Origin: Acidobacteriota bacterium | Lineage (GTDB): Bacteria; Acidobacteriota; Terriglobia; Acidiferrales; UBA7541 | NCBI GenBank assembly: GCA_003224525.1 | Contig: QHZB01000221.1 | Coordinates: forward strand, 1-44,900 | Direction of reading: 5' to 3' | DNA length: 44,900 nucleotides | Part shown: one piece after another, positions 17,553-26,272 of the stretch | Layout: each line of letters opens with the position of its first letter | How positions within the stretch are numbered: the stretch's first letter is position 1 | The notes under the pieces: generated by a model | Databases searched by the model: none | Told to the model about the DNA's origin: nothing | Seen by the model: the letters and a program-made list of their open reading frames with translations, nothing else | Translations under genes and position numbers: made by a program

Positions 17553-18110
17553 TCAGGCAGAAGCAGCTTTGCTTGCTCCGATTTTCTCTTCACGTGCGGA
17601 TCGCCGCCAGCGGAACCACGCCCACAGCACGCCGAAGGCCGCGAGAGCGCCGATCGAATCGAGCAGGGAATCGTAAGCTGAAGCCGTGCGGCTGGCTACG
17701 AAGGCCTGGTGAATTTCATCCAGGACGGAATATCCCGCGGCGCAGAAGAGTGCCGCGAGTCCCCACGTCCAGCGCCAGCCTTTGCGGTCACCGCGCACGC
17801 CGCGATAGAGCAGCAGGCAAAACACAAAATATTCCGAGATGTGCGCGCACTTGCGGATCACGTGATGGACGGTTTCAAACTGATCTGCGGTGAGTGACGG
17901 AATCATCCAGCGCAGGATGGGCTCGAATACCCAGGCGGTGTGCTCAGAAGAAAGCGTGTCCGTGGACATCGAGAAGATGACGCCTGCCCACAGTAAAGCA
18001 GGCCACCACGCGCGCAGCCATGCCGGCACGCGTGGCGGCAGCAAACGATCCTGAATTTCTTGCAAATGCGGAGCAGGGCGCGGGTTGCGCCAAGGCTGAA
18101 GTTCAGCCAC
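17553..18110 (-). CDS. VanZ-like family membrane protein
   Basis: The 185-aa protein has about four hydrophobic segments and VanZ-family motifs: HHVIRKCAHISEYFVFCLLLYR in the middle and LDEIHQAFVASRTASAYDSLLDSIGAL near the end. VanZ of the vancomycin cluster confers low-level teicoplanin resistance, but most chromosomal homologues are uncharacterised inner-membrane proteins. The start is GTG at 18110 with GAAGGGG about 10 nt upstream. It follows guaB by 78 nt on the same strand and may be in its transcript. Confidence 0.85.
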   Translation of the reverse strand: MAELQPWRNPRPAPHLQEIQDRLLPPRVPAWLRAWWPALLWAGVIFSMSTDTLSSEHTAWVFEPILRWMIPSLTADQFETVHHVIRKCAHISEYFVFCLLLYRGVRGDRKGWRWTWGLAALFCAAGYSVLDEIHQAFVASRTASAYDSLLDSIGALAAFGVLWAWFRWRRSAREEKIGASKAASA

Positions 18111-18148
18111 TACGAATCGGCCCCTTCTGTTTTTTTCTGCACGCTAGT

Positions 18149-18200
18149 CCATCCGTCCCTATTCCAAACGCCCTTATTCCATATGCCCCTATTCCATCCG
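18149..18200 (-). repeat. 15-nt tandem repeat spanning the guaB stop codon
   Basis: On the minus strand, three 15-nt units and a 7-nt partial unit share the core TGGAATARGG. The first unit contains the last guaB codons and its TAG, and each following unit repeats a GGAATAA/GGAATAG. This looks like recent slippage-type expansion into the guaB-vanZ spacer. Confidence 0.6.
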
Positions 18201-19652
18201 ATAGTTCGGCGCTTCCTTCGTGATGATAACGTCATGCACGTGGCTCTCGCGCAATCCCGCGGCGGTGACTCTAACGAACCGGCCCTTCTCTTGGAACTCC
18301 TTCAACGTCGCCGCACCAACGTAGCCCATGCCGCTTCTTAGTCCCCCTACAAGCTGATCCGTCAGCGCGCCAAGCTGGCCTTTATAGGGCACGCGTCCTT
18401 CGACGCCCTCAGGCACGGACTTGCCGCGTTCCTCGCTGTCCTGCACCAGCGCGTAGCGATCCGAGCCCGATTCCATCGCGCCGGTCGAACCCATCCCCCT
18501 GTAAGACTTGAACGTGCGCCCCTGGTAGAGAATGGTTTCTCCGGGCGATTCTTCCGTACCGGCAAAAAGGCTGCCGATCATCACGCACGATGCTCCCGCC
18601 GCGAGCGCTTTCGAAATATCGCCCGAATACTTGATGCCGCCGTCGGCGATGATGGCCACCTCCGTGGCTTTCGCGGCCCTCGCCGCTTCCATGATGGCGG
18701 TCAGTTGCGGCACTCCCGCCCCGGTGACCACCCGCGTCGTGCAGATGGAGCCCGGTCCGATGCCCACTTTCAGCCCATCGATACCCAGCGAGATTAGTTC
18801 CTTCGCGCCTTCGTAAGTGGCCACGTTGCCGGCGACCAGCTGCATTTCCGGCAAGCGCCGCCGAATCGCCTTGATGGCCTCCATCACTCGCTCGGAGTGG
18901 CCGTGCGCCGTGTCGATGGCCAGCACGTCGGCTTTTACTTTCGACATTTCCACGGCCCGCTCGAGAAAATCGCCGGTCGCGCCCACCGCCGCGCCCACGC
19001 GCAATCGGCCGTGCTCATCTTTCGCCGCGCGCGGATATTCCAGTTTCTTTTGGATGTCTTTGACGGTGATCAGGCCCTTCAGGTTGAAGTCCTGATCGAC
19101 TACCAGGAGTTTCTCGATGCGGTGCTGTTGCAGGATGCGCTCGGCTTCTTCCAGCGTCGTGCCCACCGGCACGGTCACGAGATTCTCCTTCGTCATTACC
19201 GAGCCGACCAGTTGCGCGTGATTCTTTTCGAATCGTAGGTCGCGGTTGGTCAGAATTCCCGTAAGCCGCGAACCGCACGTCACCGGCAGACCGGAGATCT
19301 TGTACTTGTTCATGATTTCCAGCGCCTGCCGCAGCGTGATGTCCGGGGAGATCGTCACCGGGTCGACGATCATGCCGCTTTCCGAGCGCTTCACGCGGTC
19401 GACTTCTTCGCCCTGCCGATCGATGGGCATGTTGCGGTGTACCAGCCCGATTCCGCCCTGCCTCGCGATGGCGATGGCCAGGCGCGATTCCGTCACCGTG
19501 TCCATGGCCGCGGAAGCCAGCGGGATGTTCACCCTCAGCTTGCGCGCGAAGTTCGTGGTGGTGTCGACTTCGGTCGGCAGCACGGACGACCGCCCGGGCA
19601 GGAGCAGCACGTCGTCAAAGGTAAGACCCTCGGAAATCGTACTGTCCAGCAT
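18189..19652 (-). CDS. guaB: Inosine-5'-monophosphate dehydrogenase
   Basis: IMPDH oxidises IMP to XMP with NAD+, the committed step to GMP. The 487-aa protein has a TIM barrel interrupted by a tandem CBS (Bateman) module at about 95-205. The catalytic C304 lies in GPGSICTTR, with [20 protein letters not shown] and GMGSTGAM following, and the flap RVPYKG. ATG 19652 is chosen because GAGG lies 5 nt upstream and [17 protein letters not shown] matches family N-termini; the frame is open to 19697. It is preceded by a good promoter and a leader hairpin. Confidence 0.97.
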   Translation of the reverse strand: MLDSTISEGLTFDDVLLLPGRSSVLPTEVDTTTNFARKLRVNIPLASAAMDTVTESRLAIAIARQGGIGLVHRNMPIDRQGEEVDRVKRSESGMIVDPVTISPDITLRQALEIMNKYKISGLPVTCGSRLTGILTNRDLRFEKNHAQLVGSVMTKENLVTVPVGTTLEEAERILQQHRIEKLLVVDQDFNLKGLITVKDIQKKLEYPRAAKDEHGRLRVGAAVGATGDFLERAVEMSKVKADVLAIDTAHGHSERVMEAIKAIRRRLPEMQLVAGNVATYEGAKELISLGIDGLKVGIGPGSICTTRVVTGAGVPQLTAIMEAARAAKATEVAIIADGGIKYSGDISKALAAGASCVMIGSLFAGTEESPGETILYQGRTFKSYRGMGSTGAMESGSDRYALVQDSEERGKSVPEGVEGRVPYKGQLGALTDQLVGGLRSGMGYVGAATLKEFQEKGRFVRVTAAGLRESHVHDVIITKEAPNYRME

Positions 19653-19707
19653 TACAGCCTCACGCAAAAAGATTCGGCGCATACAAACCGGCGCCATAAA
19701 GCAGCAC

Positions 19708-19731
19708 AGCCCAGCGGGTGCCCGCTGGGCT
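19708..19731 (-). repeat. Palindromic hairpin in the guaB leader
   Basis: An 11-nt arm (AGCCCAGCGGG) and its exact complement are separated by 2 nt. With the promoter at 19780-19808, this lies about 45-65 nt into the guaB 5' untranslated region. No T-run follows on the minus strand. It could be a regulatory leader structure or another member of the palindrome set. Confidence 0.5.
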
Positions 19732-19779
19732 GGCAGACAACTTCATCAAATTGAAAAAATGCATCACCGTGAATCTTCA

Positions 19780-19808
19780 ATTCTAAGGGGCATTGCGATT
19801 CCGGTCAA
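19780..19808 (-). promoter_or_regulatory. Sigma70-type promoter of guaB
   Basis: Read on the minus strand, TTGACC (-35, 19803-19808) and TAGAAT (-10, 19780-19785) are separated by exactly 17 nt, each one mismatch from consensus. This predicts a transcript start near 19773 and a leader of about 120 nt before the guaB ATG. Confidence 0.65.
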
Positions 19809-19910
19809 GTTGAGTGGGAGAATCCGGAGAATCTTCAGGAGAATCTTCGAACAACAGCACAGACGCCTTTGGAATAGCCTCGTTGCATAGCGGCACACTC
19901 TGCCTTGCCA

Positions 19911-19950
19911 GAAAGAAAACCGGGCCTGACTCAAGTGAGCCAGCCCCGGT
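19911..19950 (-). terminator. Intrinsic terminator after the first Oar-like receptor
   Basis: On the minus strand a 14-bp stem (one mismatch, one G-T pair) beginning ACCGGG with a 4-nt loop is followed by TTTTCTTTC. It lies about 30 nt after the TAG/TAA end of the receptor gene at 19982 and isolates it from guaB. Confidence 0.8.
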
Positions 19951-19981
19951 GTCGGTTGTTGGTTTCGACCAGTCCGCCCGT

Positions 19982-22900
19982 TTAGAACGTAAACCGGGCG
20001 CCGAACTCACCGTTGAACGAGCGTGGGATCATCGTGCTGCTTGGGTTGATGAAGCCAGCTTGTTGTAAGAACTTGCCGTTGGCTGGCGCGTTATAGAAGT
20101 TGTTGCCAAAGTTGGCCCGGTTTGTCAGGTTGAATGCTTGGAAGAAAAGCTGGACGTTATAATGCTCTTTGAACCGGATGTTCTTCGCAATGCGAGTATC
20201 CAACTGGAAGAAAGCGTCGCCGCGAACGGTGTCGTAGCCGACTTCACGGCACTGGCCAGCGGCGAGGCATGCCCGGGCGGCAATCCCTTCCTGCTTTGTA
20301 TTGCCGCTCGCAACGTTGAAGGCAGTGTAGTTCGTTGGGTCGTTGATCGGCACGATCACTGGCCGGAAATACCCGGTACCCCGCGACAACACGTCATAGC
20401 TGGATGTGAGGTCATACGGCCGCGCAGTTCCGAATTGGAGAATCGGCGACACCTGAAAGCCCCAGGGCAATTCCCAGATGCCGCTGAAGGTGATGTGGTG
20501 CCGTTCGTCCTGTGGTGTGTAACCAAAGTCAAGCGGATTCCACGGGTTGACCGGATCATGGGGATAATTGCGGAAGCCGGAAGTAGATGACGAACCGGCA
20601 GACCATCCGCGCGACGAGGAAAGTGTGTAGTTTGCGTTGATGCTGAAGTGATGCGTCATCCGCTGCCGGTAGGAGAAATTGAATCCGTCATATCGTGAAC
20701 GGTTAATTGATTGTTCGTTCATCACTCGACCGAGCACCGGCACACCGGCTGCTGCGAAAGCAGCCGAAAGAGGGCGATACGTGGAGGTGCTTGGCGGATT
20801 GGTCGTCATATTGTCCACAGGTACCAGCGGGTTGATATTGATGGTTTTATTTTCATGCAGGCCAAGCGTGTGGACATATTCTGCCTCGAAGACAGAATTC
20901 TTGAATAAAGCCCACTGATAACCGAGATTGAATTCCTCTGTCACAGGGTTGCGATACTTCGGATCCATCAGCCGGCCGGTCGCACCACCCGTCAGTTGGG
21001 TTGCGGGAGGAGGAATCGTCGGAAACGGGTCAACTCCGTAGCGCCAGTTTCCGAGCTGAATATTGGTGCCGGGCACCATCTCGGCTGGAGTAGTGAGGCT
21101 GAACACACCTTGGTAGATTGTTGGGTTAGCCTGTTGGATCATGAACAGCGGGATGTTTTGGAAAATGTTGCCGTAATACAGGCCAAAACCTCCGCGAAGA
21201 ATGTGCGTACCTTTACCGGTTAGGTCGTAAGCAAAACCGATGCGCGGGCTAAAGTTCTTGCTGTCGTCATGTGGAAGCGCGGCGTACGGGCTGCCAATCG
21301 CTAGAAGTTCCAGGTAGGTCCTGCTCTTGGTGATCGCGCTTGCGCCGACAAGATTGTAGTCCTTGTCCCAGCGCAGCCCGAGGTTAACGGTGAGACGCCG
21401 GTTGATCTTCCAGTCGTCCTGGAAATATAGGCCCAACTGCTTCGTCCCGCCGGGCATGTCGAAGTAAGGATTTCCCGAGCTGGCAGACATGCTGGTCACA
21501 GCGCCTGGCGTGGCGAACCCATTGGGATAGCAGTCTTGATTATTGTTTGGTCCGCACGTCATTGGATGCGACAGAATTACGCTCGGGTCGTCGGCGAAAT
21601 CGACTTCCAGCGTGGAGTTGGACTCGAAGAAGCCGCCCAGCTTGGGGTTGAAGATAAAATCGACACCGAAGTTGAGCGTGTGCTGGCGGATGGTCTTGGT
21701 GACGTCATCCCGGAACTGAAACTTCCGCTGATAGGATTGCTGTGGAACGTTGGCATTGGTTCCAAACCATTCGCTGACGTTATTGAACGTCACGTACGGT
21801 ACCTTCTGGGTGCTGTCGATGACATTGTTCCAGAACTGATATCCAAATGTGAAGCTGTTCACCAACGAACCGGACAGCACGGAATTCAGAGTCGCGTTAG
21901 CGACCTGGAGATGGTTCTTCGTGAAGTTGCCGCCTGTGAGATCGCCGAAGCCATCCGACTGGTCGTTGTTGCCATTGTTCTGCTGCGATGTGTAGCTGAT
22001 ATAGGCCGTTTCTTTGTCGTTGAATCTGTAGTCTAAACGACCGTTGTAGCGCCATTCGTAGAACGGTGTCGCGATCACTTGCGCGGGCTGTGCTCCGATA
22101 GGCTTCGCCAATAGCAACTCAGTGTAGGCCGTTGGGCTTTCCGTCAGACTCGTATGCTCCCGCTGACGCTCCAAAGCGAAAAAACCGAACAGCTTGTCCT
22201 TGATGATGGGTGCGCCAAGCGATCCGCCGAATACCTGCCGGCTGTACGGCGACTTATTGCCCGAGCCTCCATTCGCTGTCTTCTCGAAATAATTGAGCGA
22301 GTTCAGGGCCTGATCGCGGAATATACCAAATGCTGAGCCGTGCCACTGGTTGCTCCCGGATTTTGTGATCATATTGATCGCGGCACCCTGAGACCGGCCA
22401 TTCGCGGCGGAAAAGCGTTGCGTGCTGATCACGAATTCCTGGACCGCCTCGAGGGGAAGCTGCATCACAGGGCCACCGACGGTGTTGTCCTTGTTGTCCA
22501 CGCCATTAACTGTGACATTGACGTTGCGGCCGTCCTGGCCGTTAACGGAAAGAATCGCGTAGCGGTTCTTGGTTGGATCGTAAGAGTCTGCCGCCTTCAC
22601 ACCTGGCGCCAGGTACGCGAGATTGGCGACATCACGGCCAATCATCGGCAGTTCTTCGACCTCGCTTGGAGTAATACTCTGACTGACACTCGTCTTCAGT
22701 TGGTCCACGAGGAGCGTCTCACTGGTTACCTCGATAATTTCGGACACTGAACCAGTCTTTAGTTCCACGTTTACGGTGGCTGTTTGTCCGATCAAGATTT
22801 CAATAGTTTCCGCGACGCCGGCGAATCCCGTCTTGCTTACTGTCACGGTGTAAGTGCCGATCGGCAGCAATTCGAGCCGGTAGTAACCGGTGTCACTGGT

Positions 22901-23089
22901 AGTTGCTGTTCGAGTGCTATCTGTTGCTTTGTTTTTCGCCACGACCTGGGCGCCCGAGACCACGGCTCCAGTCGTATCCGTGACCGTTCCCTGAATAGTG
23001 CCGCTAGCGGTGGCCTGGGCGAAGACGTTCCCACTCCCCACTCTAAGGGCCAAGACTCCAATAAGTAAAATATACGCAAGTCTTTTCAT
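19982..23089 (-). CDS. Oar-like TonB-dependent receptor (CarboxypepD_reg-like, plug, barrel)
   Basis: The 1035-aa precursor has a signal peptide (MKRLAYILLIGVLALRVG, cleavage near VFAQA), a carboxypeptidase regulatory-like domain at about 28-110 (GTIQGTVTDTTGAVVSGAQV, DTGYYRLELLPIGTYTVTV), a plug-like region with VNGQDGRNVNVTVNGVDNKDN and AVQEFVISTQRFSAANGRSQGA, then a long barrel with FSPRIGFAYDLTGKGTHILRGGFGLYY. It ends in Phe (GARFTF), as outer-membrane barrels do. The ATG at 23089 follows AGGAG by 11 nt; upstream codons are not signal-like. The substrate is unknown. Acidobacteriota encode many such proteins, often tied to glycan or peptide use. Confidence 0.9.
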   Translation of the reverse strand: MKRLAYILLIGVLALRVGSGNVFAQATASGTIQGTVTDTTGAVVSGAQVVAKNKATDSTRTATTSDTGYYRLELLPIGTYTVTVSKTGFAGVAETIEILIGQTATVNVELKTGSVSEIIEVTSETLLVDQLKTSVSQSITPSEVEELPMIGRDVANLAYLAPGVKAADSYDPTKNRYAILSVNGQDGRNVNVTVNGVDNKDNTVGGPVMQLPLEAVQEFVISTQRFSAANGRSQGAAINMITKSGSNQWHGSAFGIFRDQALNSLNYFEKTANGGSGNKSPYSRQVFGGSLGAPIIKDKLFGFFALERQREHTSLTESPTAYTELLLAKPIGAQPAQVIATPFYEWRYNGRLDYRFNDKETAYISYTSQQNNGNNDQSDGFGDLTGGNFTKNHLQVANATLNSVLSGSLVNSFTFGYQFWNNVIDSTQKVPYVTFNNVSEWFGTNANVPQQSYQRKFQFRDDVTKTIRQHTLNFGVDFIFNPKLGGFFESNSTLEVDFADDPSVILSHPMTCGPNNNQDCYPNGFATPGAVTSMSASSGNPYFDMPGGTKQLGLYFQDDWKINRRLTVNLGLRWDKDYNLVGASAITKSRTYLELLAIGSPYAALPHDDSKNFSPRIGFAYDLTGKGTHILRGGFGLYYGNIFQNIPLFMIQQANPTIYQGVFSLTTPAEMVPGTNIQLGNWRYGVDPFPTIPPPATQLTGGATGRLMDPKYRNPVTEEFNLGYQWALFKNSVFEAEYVHTLGLHENKTININPLVPVDNMTTNPPSTSTYRPLSAAFAAAGVPVLGRVMNEQSINRSRYDGFNFSYRQRMTHHFSINANYTLSSSRGWSAGSSSTSGFRNYPHDPVNPWNPLDFGYTPQDERHHITFSGIWELPWGFQVSPILQFGTARPYDLTSSYDVLSRGTGYFRPVIVPINDPTNYTAFNVASGNTKQEGIAARACLAAGQCREVGYDTVRGDAFFQLDTRIAKNIRFKEHYNVQLFFQAFNLTNRANFGNNFYNAPANGKFLQQAGFINPSSTMIPRSFNGEFGARFTF

Positions 23090-23672
23090 TTCAATGCATT
23101 CTCCTAGGCGGCCAGTCTGCCAAATTTCCCTATTCCCGTTCAGACTTCCAAAACCCGTATGATCCGACTTATGCAGAGATTGCGAGCAACAAATAATCAA
23201 GAGAGGTCCTCGGGCCAGACAACACCTCGCCCGGAGGCTTTCTCGAGTGGACCACTCTCGTGGTCAGTTTTTCCAGTTCTTGGAAACGAGCAAACCTAAC
23301 TAAACGACCATCGAACCCAATGCCCCGAAATTGAGTCCGACTAAAGCACTATGCAGCACGATGGGCAATTTATAGACCATTGTCCTCAAGTTGTAAAGCT
23401 ATGATAAAAATGAGGTTATATATAAAGATCCAGGAATAACTTCAGAGAATACAGAAATCAGTATGTAAATTACTTCAGAAATTCATATAGACAACCCACC
23501 GTCGGTGAAAAATTCTCCTCGCCATAAGTCATTTGGCAAGGCCGAGCGGCGGCATCTACGGCCAAATCTTGCGCGATGTCCTGCCGCGAACCTGCGGATG
23601 CCGATAGCCACTCCCAAACAGGCTTGTTTGCCTACTTTGAACCAGTAGCCTGAGCTTGTCTGCACTGCCTTC
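23090..23672. other. Intergenic region between divergent receptor and hydrolase genes
   Basis: This 583-nt spacer is noticeably AT-richer than the surroundings around 23395-23480. It contains the receptor promoter at 23369-23397. I see no convincing gene, repeat or RNA in the rest; short frames here lack a Shine-Dalgarno and recognisable sequence. Confidence 0.6.
23369..23397 (-). promoter_or_regulatory. Candidate sigma70 promoter for the Oar-like receptor
   Basis: On the minus strand TTTACA (-35, 23392-23397) and TATAAA (-10, 23369-23374) are 17 nt apart. The ATG is about 280 nt downstream, implying a long leader. The flanks are AT-rich. Confidence 0.45.
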
Positions 23673-24683
23673 GTGAAATACAGTCTATCCGTGGAACCCG
23701 ATACCCCTCCGTTTGAGCCACATCGACTACTGAAAAACGGCCACGCCATGACCATCGCCTCGGCCTTTGTGCCCAGGCGGTTTGATATCCCTCCCGCCGA
23801 AGTCAGGCTGTTTCAGGTCGATCCGGAGTCTCGCTTACTCGCACATTGCCACTGGCAACCCGGCAAGCGGAATGACGTGCCGATAATCGTAGTCGTGCAC
23901 GGACTGGAGGGTTCGAGCGATTCGAATTACGTTAGGGGCATCGCCGAAAAGGCCTTCCATCGCGGCTTCCACGTCATGCGCATGAACCAGCGAAATTGCG
24001 GCGGCACCGAAGCATTGACTCCCACCTTGTACAACTCCGGCATGAGCGGGGATTACCGGACCGTCTTCGAAGAGCTGTCAAACGACGACGGTTTCGAACA
24101 GATCTTCTTCGCCGGCTACTCGATGGGTGGAAACCTGGTGACCAAGATGGCCGGAGAGTTTGGCGCGGACGTGCCGAAGGAGCTGCGTGGTGTCTGCGGG
24201 GTTTGTCCGGCCCTCGACCTTGCTGCGTGTGCCGACGCGCTCGAGCGCGTGGACAACTATTTCTACCAGCGGCGCTTTGTGAACGGCCTGATGGCGCGCT
24301 ATGCGAGAAAACAAAAGCTCTTCCCGGAGCGTTACAAGCTCAACGGTCTGCCACCGGTTCGAACCGTTCGCCAGTTCGATGACGTCATCACCGCGCCGCA
24401 GTTCGGCTATCGCGACGCCCAGGATTATTACGACCACGTGGGCGCGAAACGCGTCGCGGCGCAGATCCGCGTGCCCATGCTAATGATCACTGCGCAGGAC
24501 GATCCCTTCGTTCCTTACGCTTCATTCTTAGTTGCCAAAATCAGCGAGAATCCCGCCATCCAGTTTGTCGCACCCCAACACGGCGGCCATTGCGGCTTCA
24601 TTTCGAAACATCCCGGAAGCGAGCGCTTCTGGGCCGAACAGCGCATCATCGAATTCTGCGCCGCACGAGCCTTCTCCGCCTAA
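23673..24683 (+). CDS. YheT-type alpha/beta-hydrolase
   Basis: The 336-aa protein belongs to the YheT/ABHD1-3 branch of alpha/beta hydrolases: KNGHAMTIASAFVPRR at the start, the oxyanion-loop HGLEGSSDSNYVRGIA, the RMNQRNCGGTE segment and the nucleophile elbow GYSMGGN with S150. The acid is in TAQDDPF (about 277) and the catalytic His in HGGHCGF (about 305). Members are esterases or lipases of poorly defined substrate. The GTG at 23673 gives the longest product; a GTG six codons later (23691) is equally plausible and neither has a strong Shine-Dalgarno. Confidence 0.85.
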   Translation: MKYSLSVEPDTPPFEPHRLLKNGHAMTIASAFVPRRFDIPPAEVRLFQVDPESRLLAHCHWQPGKRNDVPIIVVVHGLEGSSDSNYVRGIAEKAFHRGFHVMRMNQRNCGGTEALTPTLYNSGMSGDYRTVFEELSNDDGFEQIFFAGYSMGGNLVTKMAGEFGADVPKELRGVCGVCPALDLAACADALERVDNYFYQRRFVNGLMARYARKQKLFPERYKLNGLPPVRTVRQFDDVITAPQFGYRDAQDYYDHVGAKRVAAQIRVPMLMITAQDDPFVPYASFLVAKISENPAIQFVAPQHGGHCGFISKHPGSERFWAEQRIIEFCAARAFSA

Positions 24684-24784
24684 CGTCTCCCGCGAACAAC
24701 TTTCGACTCTGTCCTCCCCTTCCTTACCCGTATACGAATACGATCCAGTCCAAGAACCTCTTCCTCTTCCTACTGAAAACTGCC

Positions 24785-26116
24785 TCACCCCAACGGCTTC
24801 TCCAGCGAAACGGGAAACCCCGGCGTCAAAAGTTGCGCCGGCCCTTCCGCGGCAATGACCATGTCGTCTTCACAACGCATCCCAAACTCACCTGGAATAT
24901 AGATCCCCGGCTCATTCGAAAATGTCATCCCCGGCTCCAGCACGGTCTTGCTTCCGCGCACAAGATACGGATGCTCGTGGCCATCGAGTCCAATGCCGTG
25001 CCCAAGCCGGTGCGTGAAATATTTGTAGTCCGGCCCGTACCCGCCGTCCGTCACAACCTTGCGAGCCGCATCATCGACGGTCCCCGAGAGCCTTCCGGCC
25101 CGTGCCGCGTCAAGAGCCGCATCCTGTGCCTTTCGCACGATTTCGTAAACTCGCGCCACTTTCTCCGGCGGCTTCCCGAAAATTCCCGTCCGTGTCACGT
25201 CGGAAGCGTACCCATCCACCCCGCAGCCCCCGTCAATCAGCACCACGTCTCCTTCTTTCAGCTTTTGCGGCTTGATGGTGCCGTGCGGCAACGCCGCCGA
25301 TACGCCCAGCAGAACCAGTGCTCCGCCGTGCAAACCCATTTTTGAAAAGCCACCTTCCACTAGCTTGCCGATGTCCTCCTGTGACATGCCTTCCTTCAGC
25401 GAAGCGAACACCGCGCGAAAAACGTCGCAGGTTGCCGCGCATGCCAGCCGCATCAGCTCGAGTTCGTGCGCCGACTTGTGTCCGCGGCACGCAATGGTCA
25501 CGGGATCCGCGGAGACACATTCGAATCCCGGCGCCGCCGCGCGCAAATGATCGTAGAACGTGAACGCCGCGGTTTCTTCCACGCCTACGCGTCCCGTTCG
25601 AATCCCGCGATCGCCCAGTGCCGCCGCCGCGATTTTCGTGGGGCTCTCATCCTCTTGCCAGACGCGGACTTCCGCCGGGAATTGCAACTTCTCGCGCAGG
25701 CGTCCCTCTTCAAACCCCGGCACCACAATTATGGGATTGCCCGTGCGCGGAAGCACGAGCGCCAGGAGCCGTTCGCTGTTTCCCCAACGGATGCCCGTGA
25801 AATAGTAAAGGGAAGTTCCGGGAGCAAGGAACAGAACATCGTATTCTGGCGTCACCTCGGACATCAGTTTTTGCGCGTGCTGCATGCGCCCATAAAACTC
25901 ATCGGCCGAGATCGGATGAACCCGGGCTCCAAGTGGTTTGAGCCCTGAAAATGCCGGAGGAAGAGTACCGCCCGCATCCTCGAGCATCGTCCCTGGCATG
26001 GGCCCGTGTACGGCATTGACGGGCCGCGCCAGCGCCAAGGCCGAAGCCATGGCAGTGCCTCTCAGGAATTGTCGGCGAGACGCATTCGAACGGGAATCCA
26101 AAGTTGGTTTGGCCAT
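24785..26116 (-). CDS. M24 family metallopeptidase (Xaa-Pro aminopeptidase-like), Tat-exported
   Basis: The 443-aa protein begins with a twin-arginine signal (SRRQFLRG at 13-20 and an Ala-rich hydrophobic stretch), so export of a folded, metal-loaded enzyme is predicted. The N-terminal creatinase-like domain (about 70-205) precedes the pita-bread catalytic domain with all five ligands: D295, D306, H373, E402 and E416 (LIDGGCGVDGYASDVTRTG, HRLGHGIG, SNEPGIY, RCEDDMV). It probably cleaves X-Pro bonds in the periplasm. ATG 26116 is chosen for the Tat signal; a TTG at 26194 gives an implausible extension. Confidence 0.88.
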   Translation of the reverse strand: MAKPTLDSRSNASRRQFLRGTAMASALALARPVNAVHGPMPGTMLEDAGGTLPPAFSGLKPLGARVHPISADEFYGRMQHAQKLMSEVTPEYDVLFLAPGTSLYYFTGIRWGNSERLLALVLPRTGNPIIVVPGFEEGRLREKLQFPAEVRVWQEDESPTKIAAAALGDRGIRTGRVGVEETAAFTFYDHLRAAAPGFECVSADPVTIACRGHKSAHELELMRLACAATCDVFRAVFASLKEGMSQEDIGKLVEGGFSKMGLHGGALVLLGVSAALPHGTIKPQKLKEGDVVLIDGGCGVDGYASDVTRTGIFGKPPEKVARVYEIVRKAQDAALDAARAGRLSGTVDDAARKVVTDGGYGPDYKYFTHRLGHGIGLDGHEHPYLVRGSKTVLEPGMTFSNEPGIYIPGEFGMRCEDDMVIAAEGPAQLLTPGFPVSLEKPLG

Positions 26117-26212
26117 GTCAGGAAAGAGGTTTATCTGGGTGCAGCGCAGCTTGTCAAGCCACATCGAGCTCATACTGCCGATAACAAGGGCCAAGTACGA
26201 GCTGCTTGCCCC

Positions 26213-26249
26213 ACAAAAAAAACGGGAGGCGCTCAGAGAACGCCTCCCG
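26213..26249 (-). terminator. Intrinsic terminator after the second Oar-like receptor
   Basis: On the minus strand the 9-bp stem CGGGAGGCG / CGCCTCCCG with a 9-nt loop is followed directly by eight T residues. It lies about 24 nt after the receptor stop at 26273. Confidence 0.9.
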
Positions 26250-26272
26250 GAATTGTCAACCTGAACTGAAGT

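Noticed and set aside
23483-23755. 90-codon minus-strand frame upstream of the YheT-like gene
   Set aside because: It overlaps the start of the hydrolase gene in antisense and shows no Shine-Dalgarno or family pattern.
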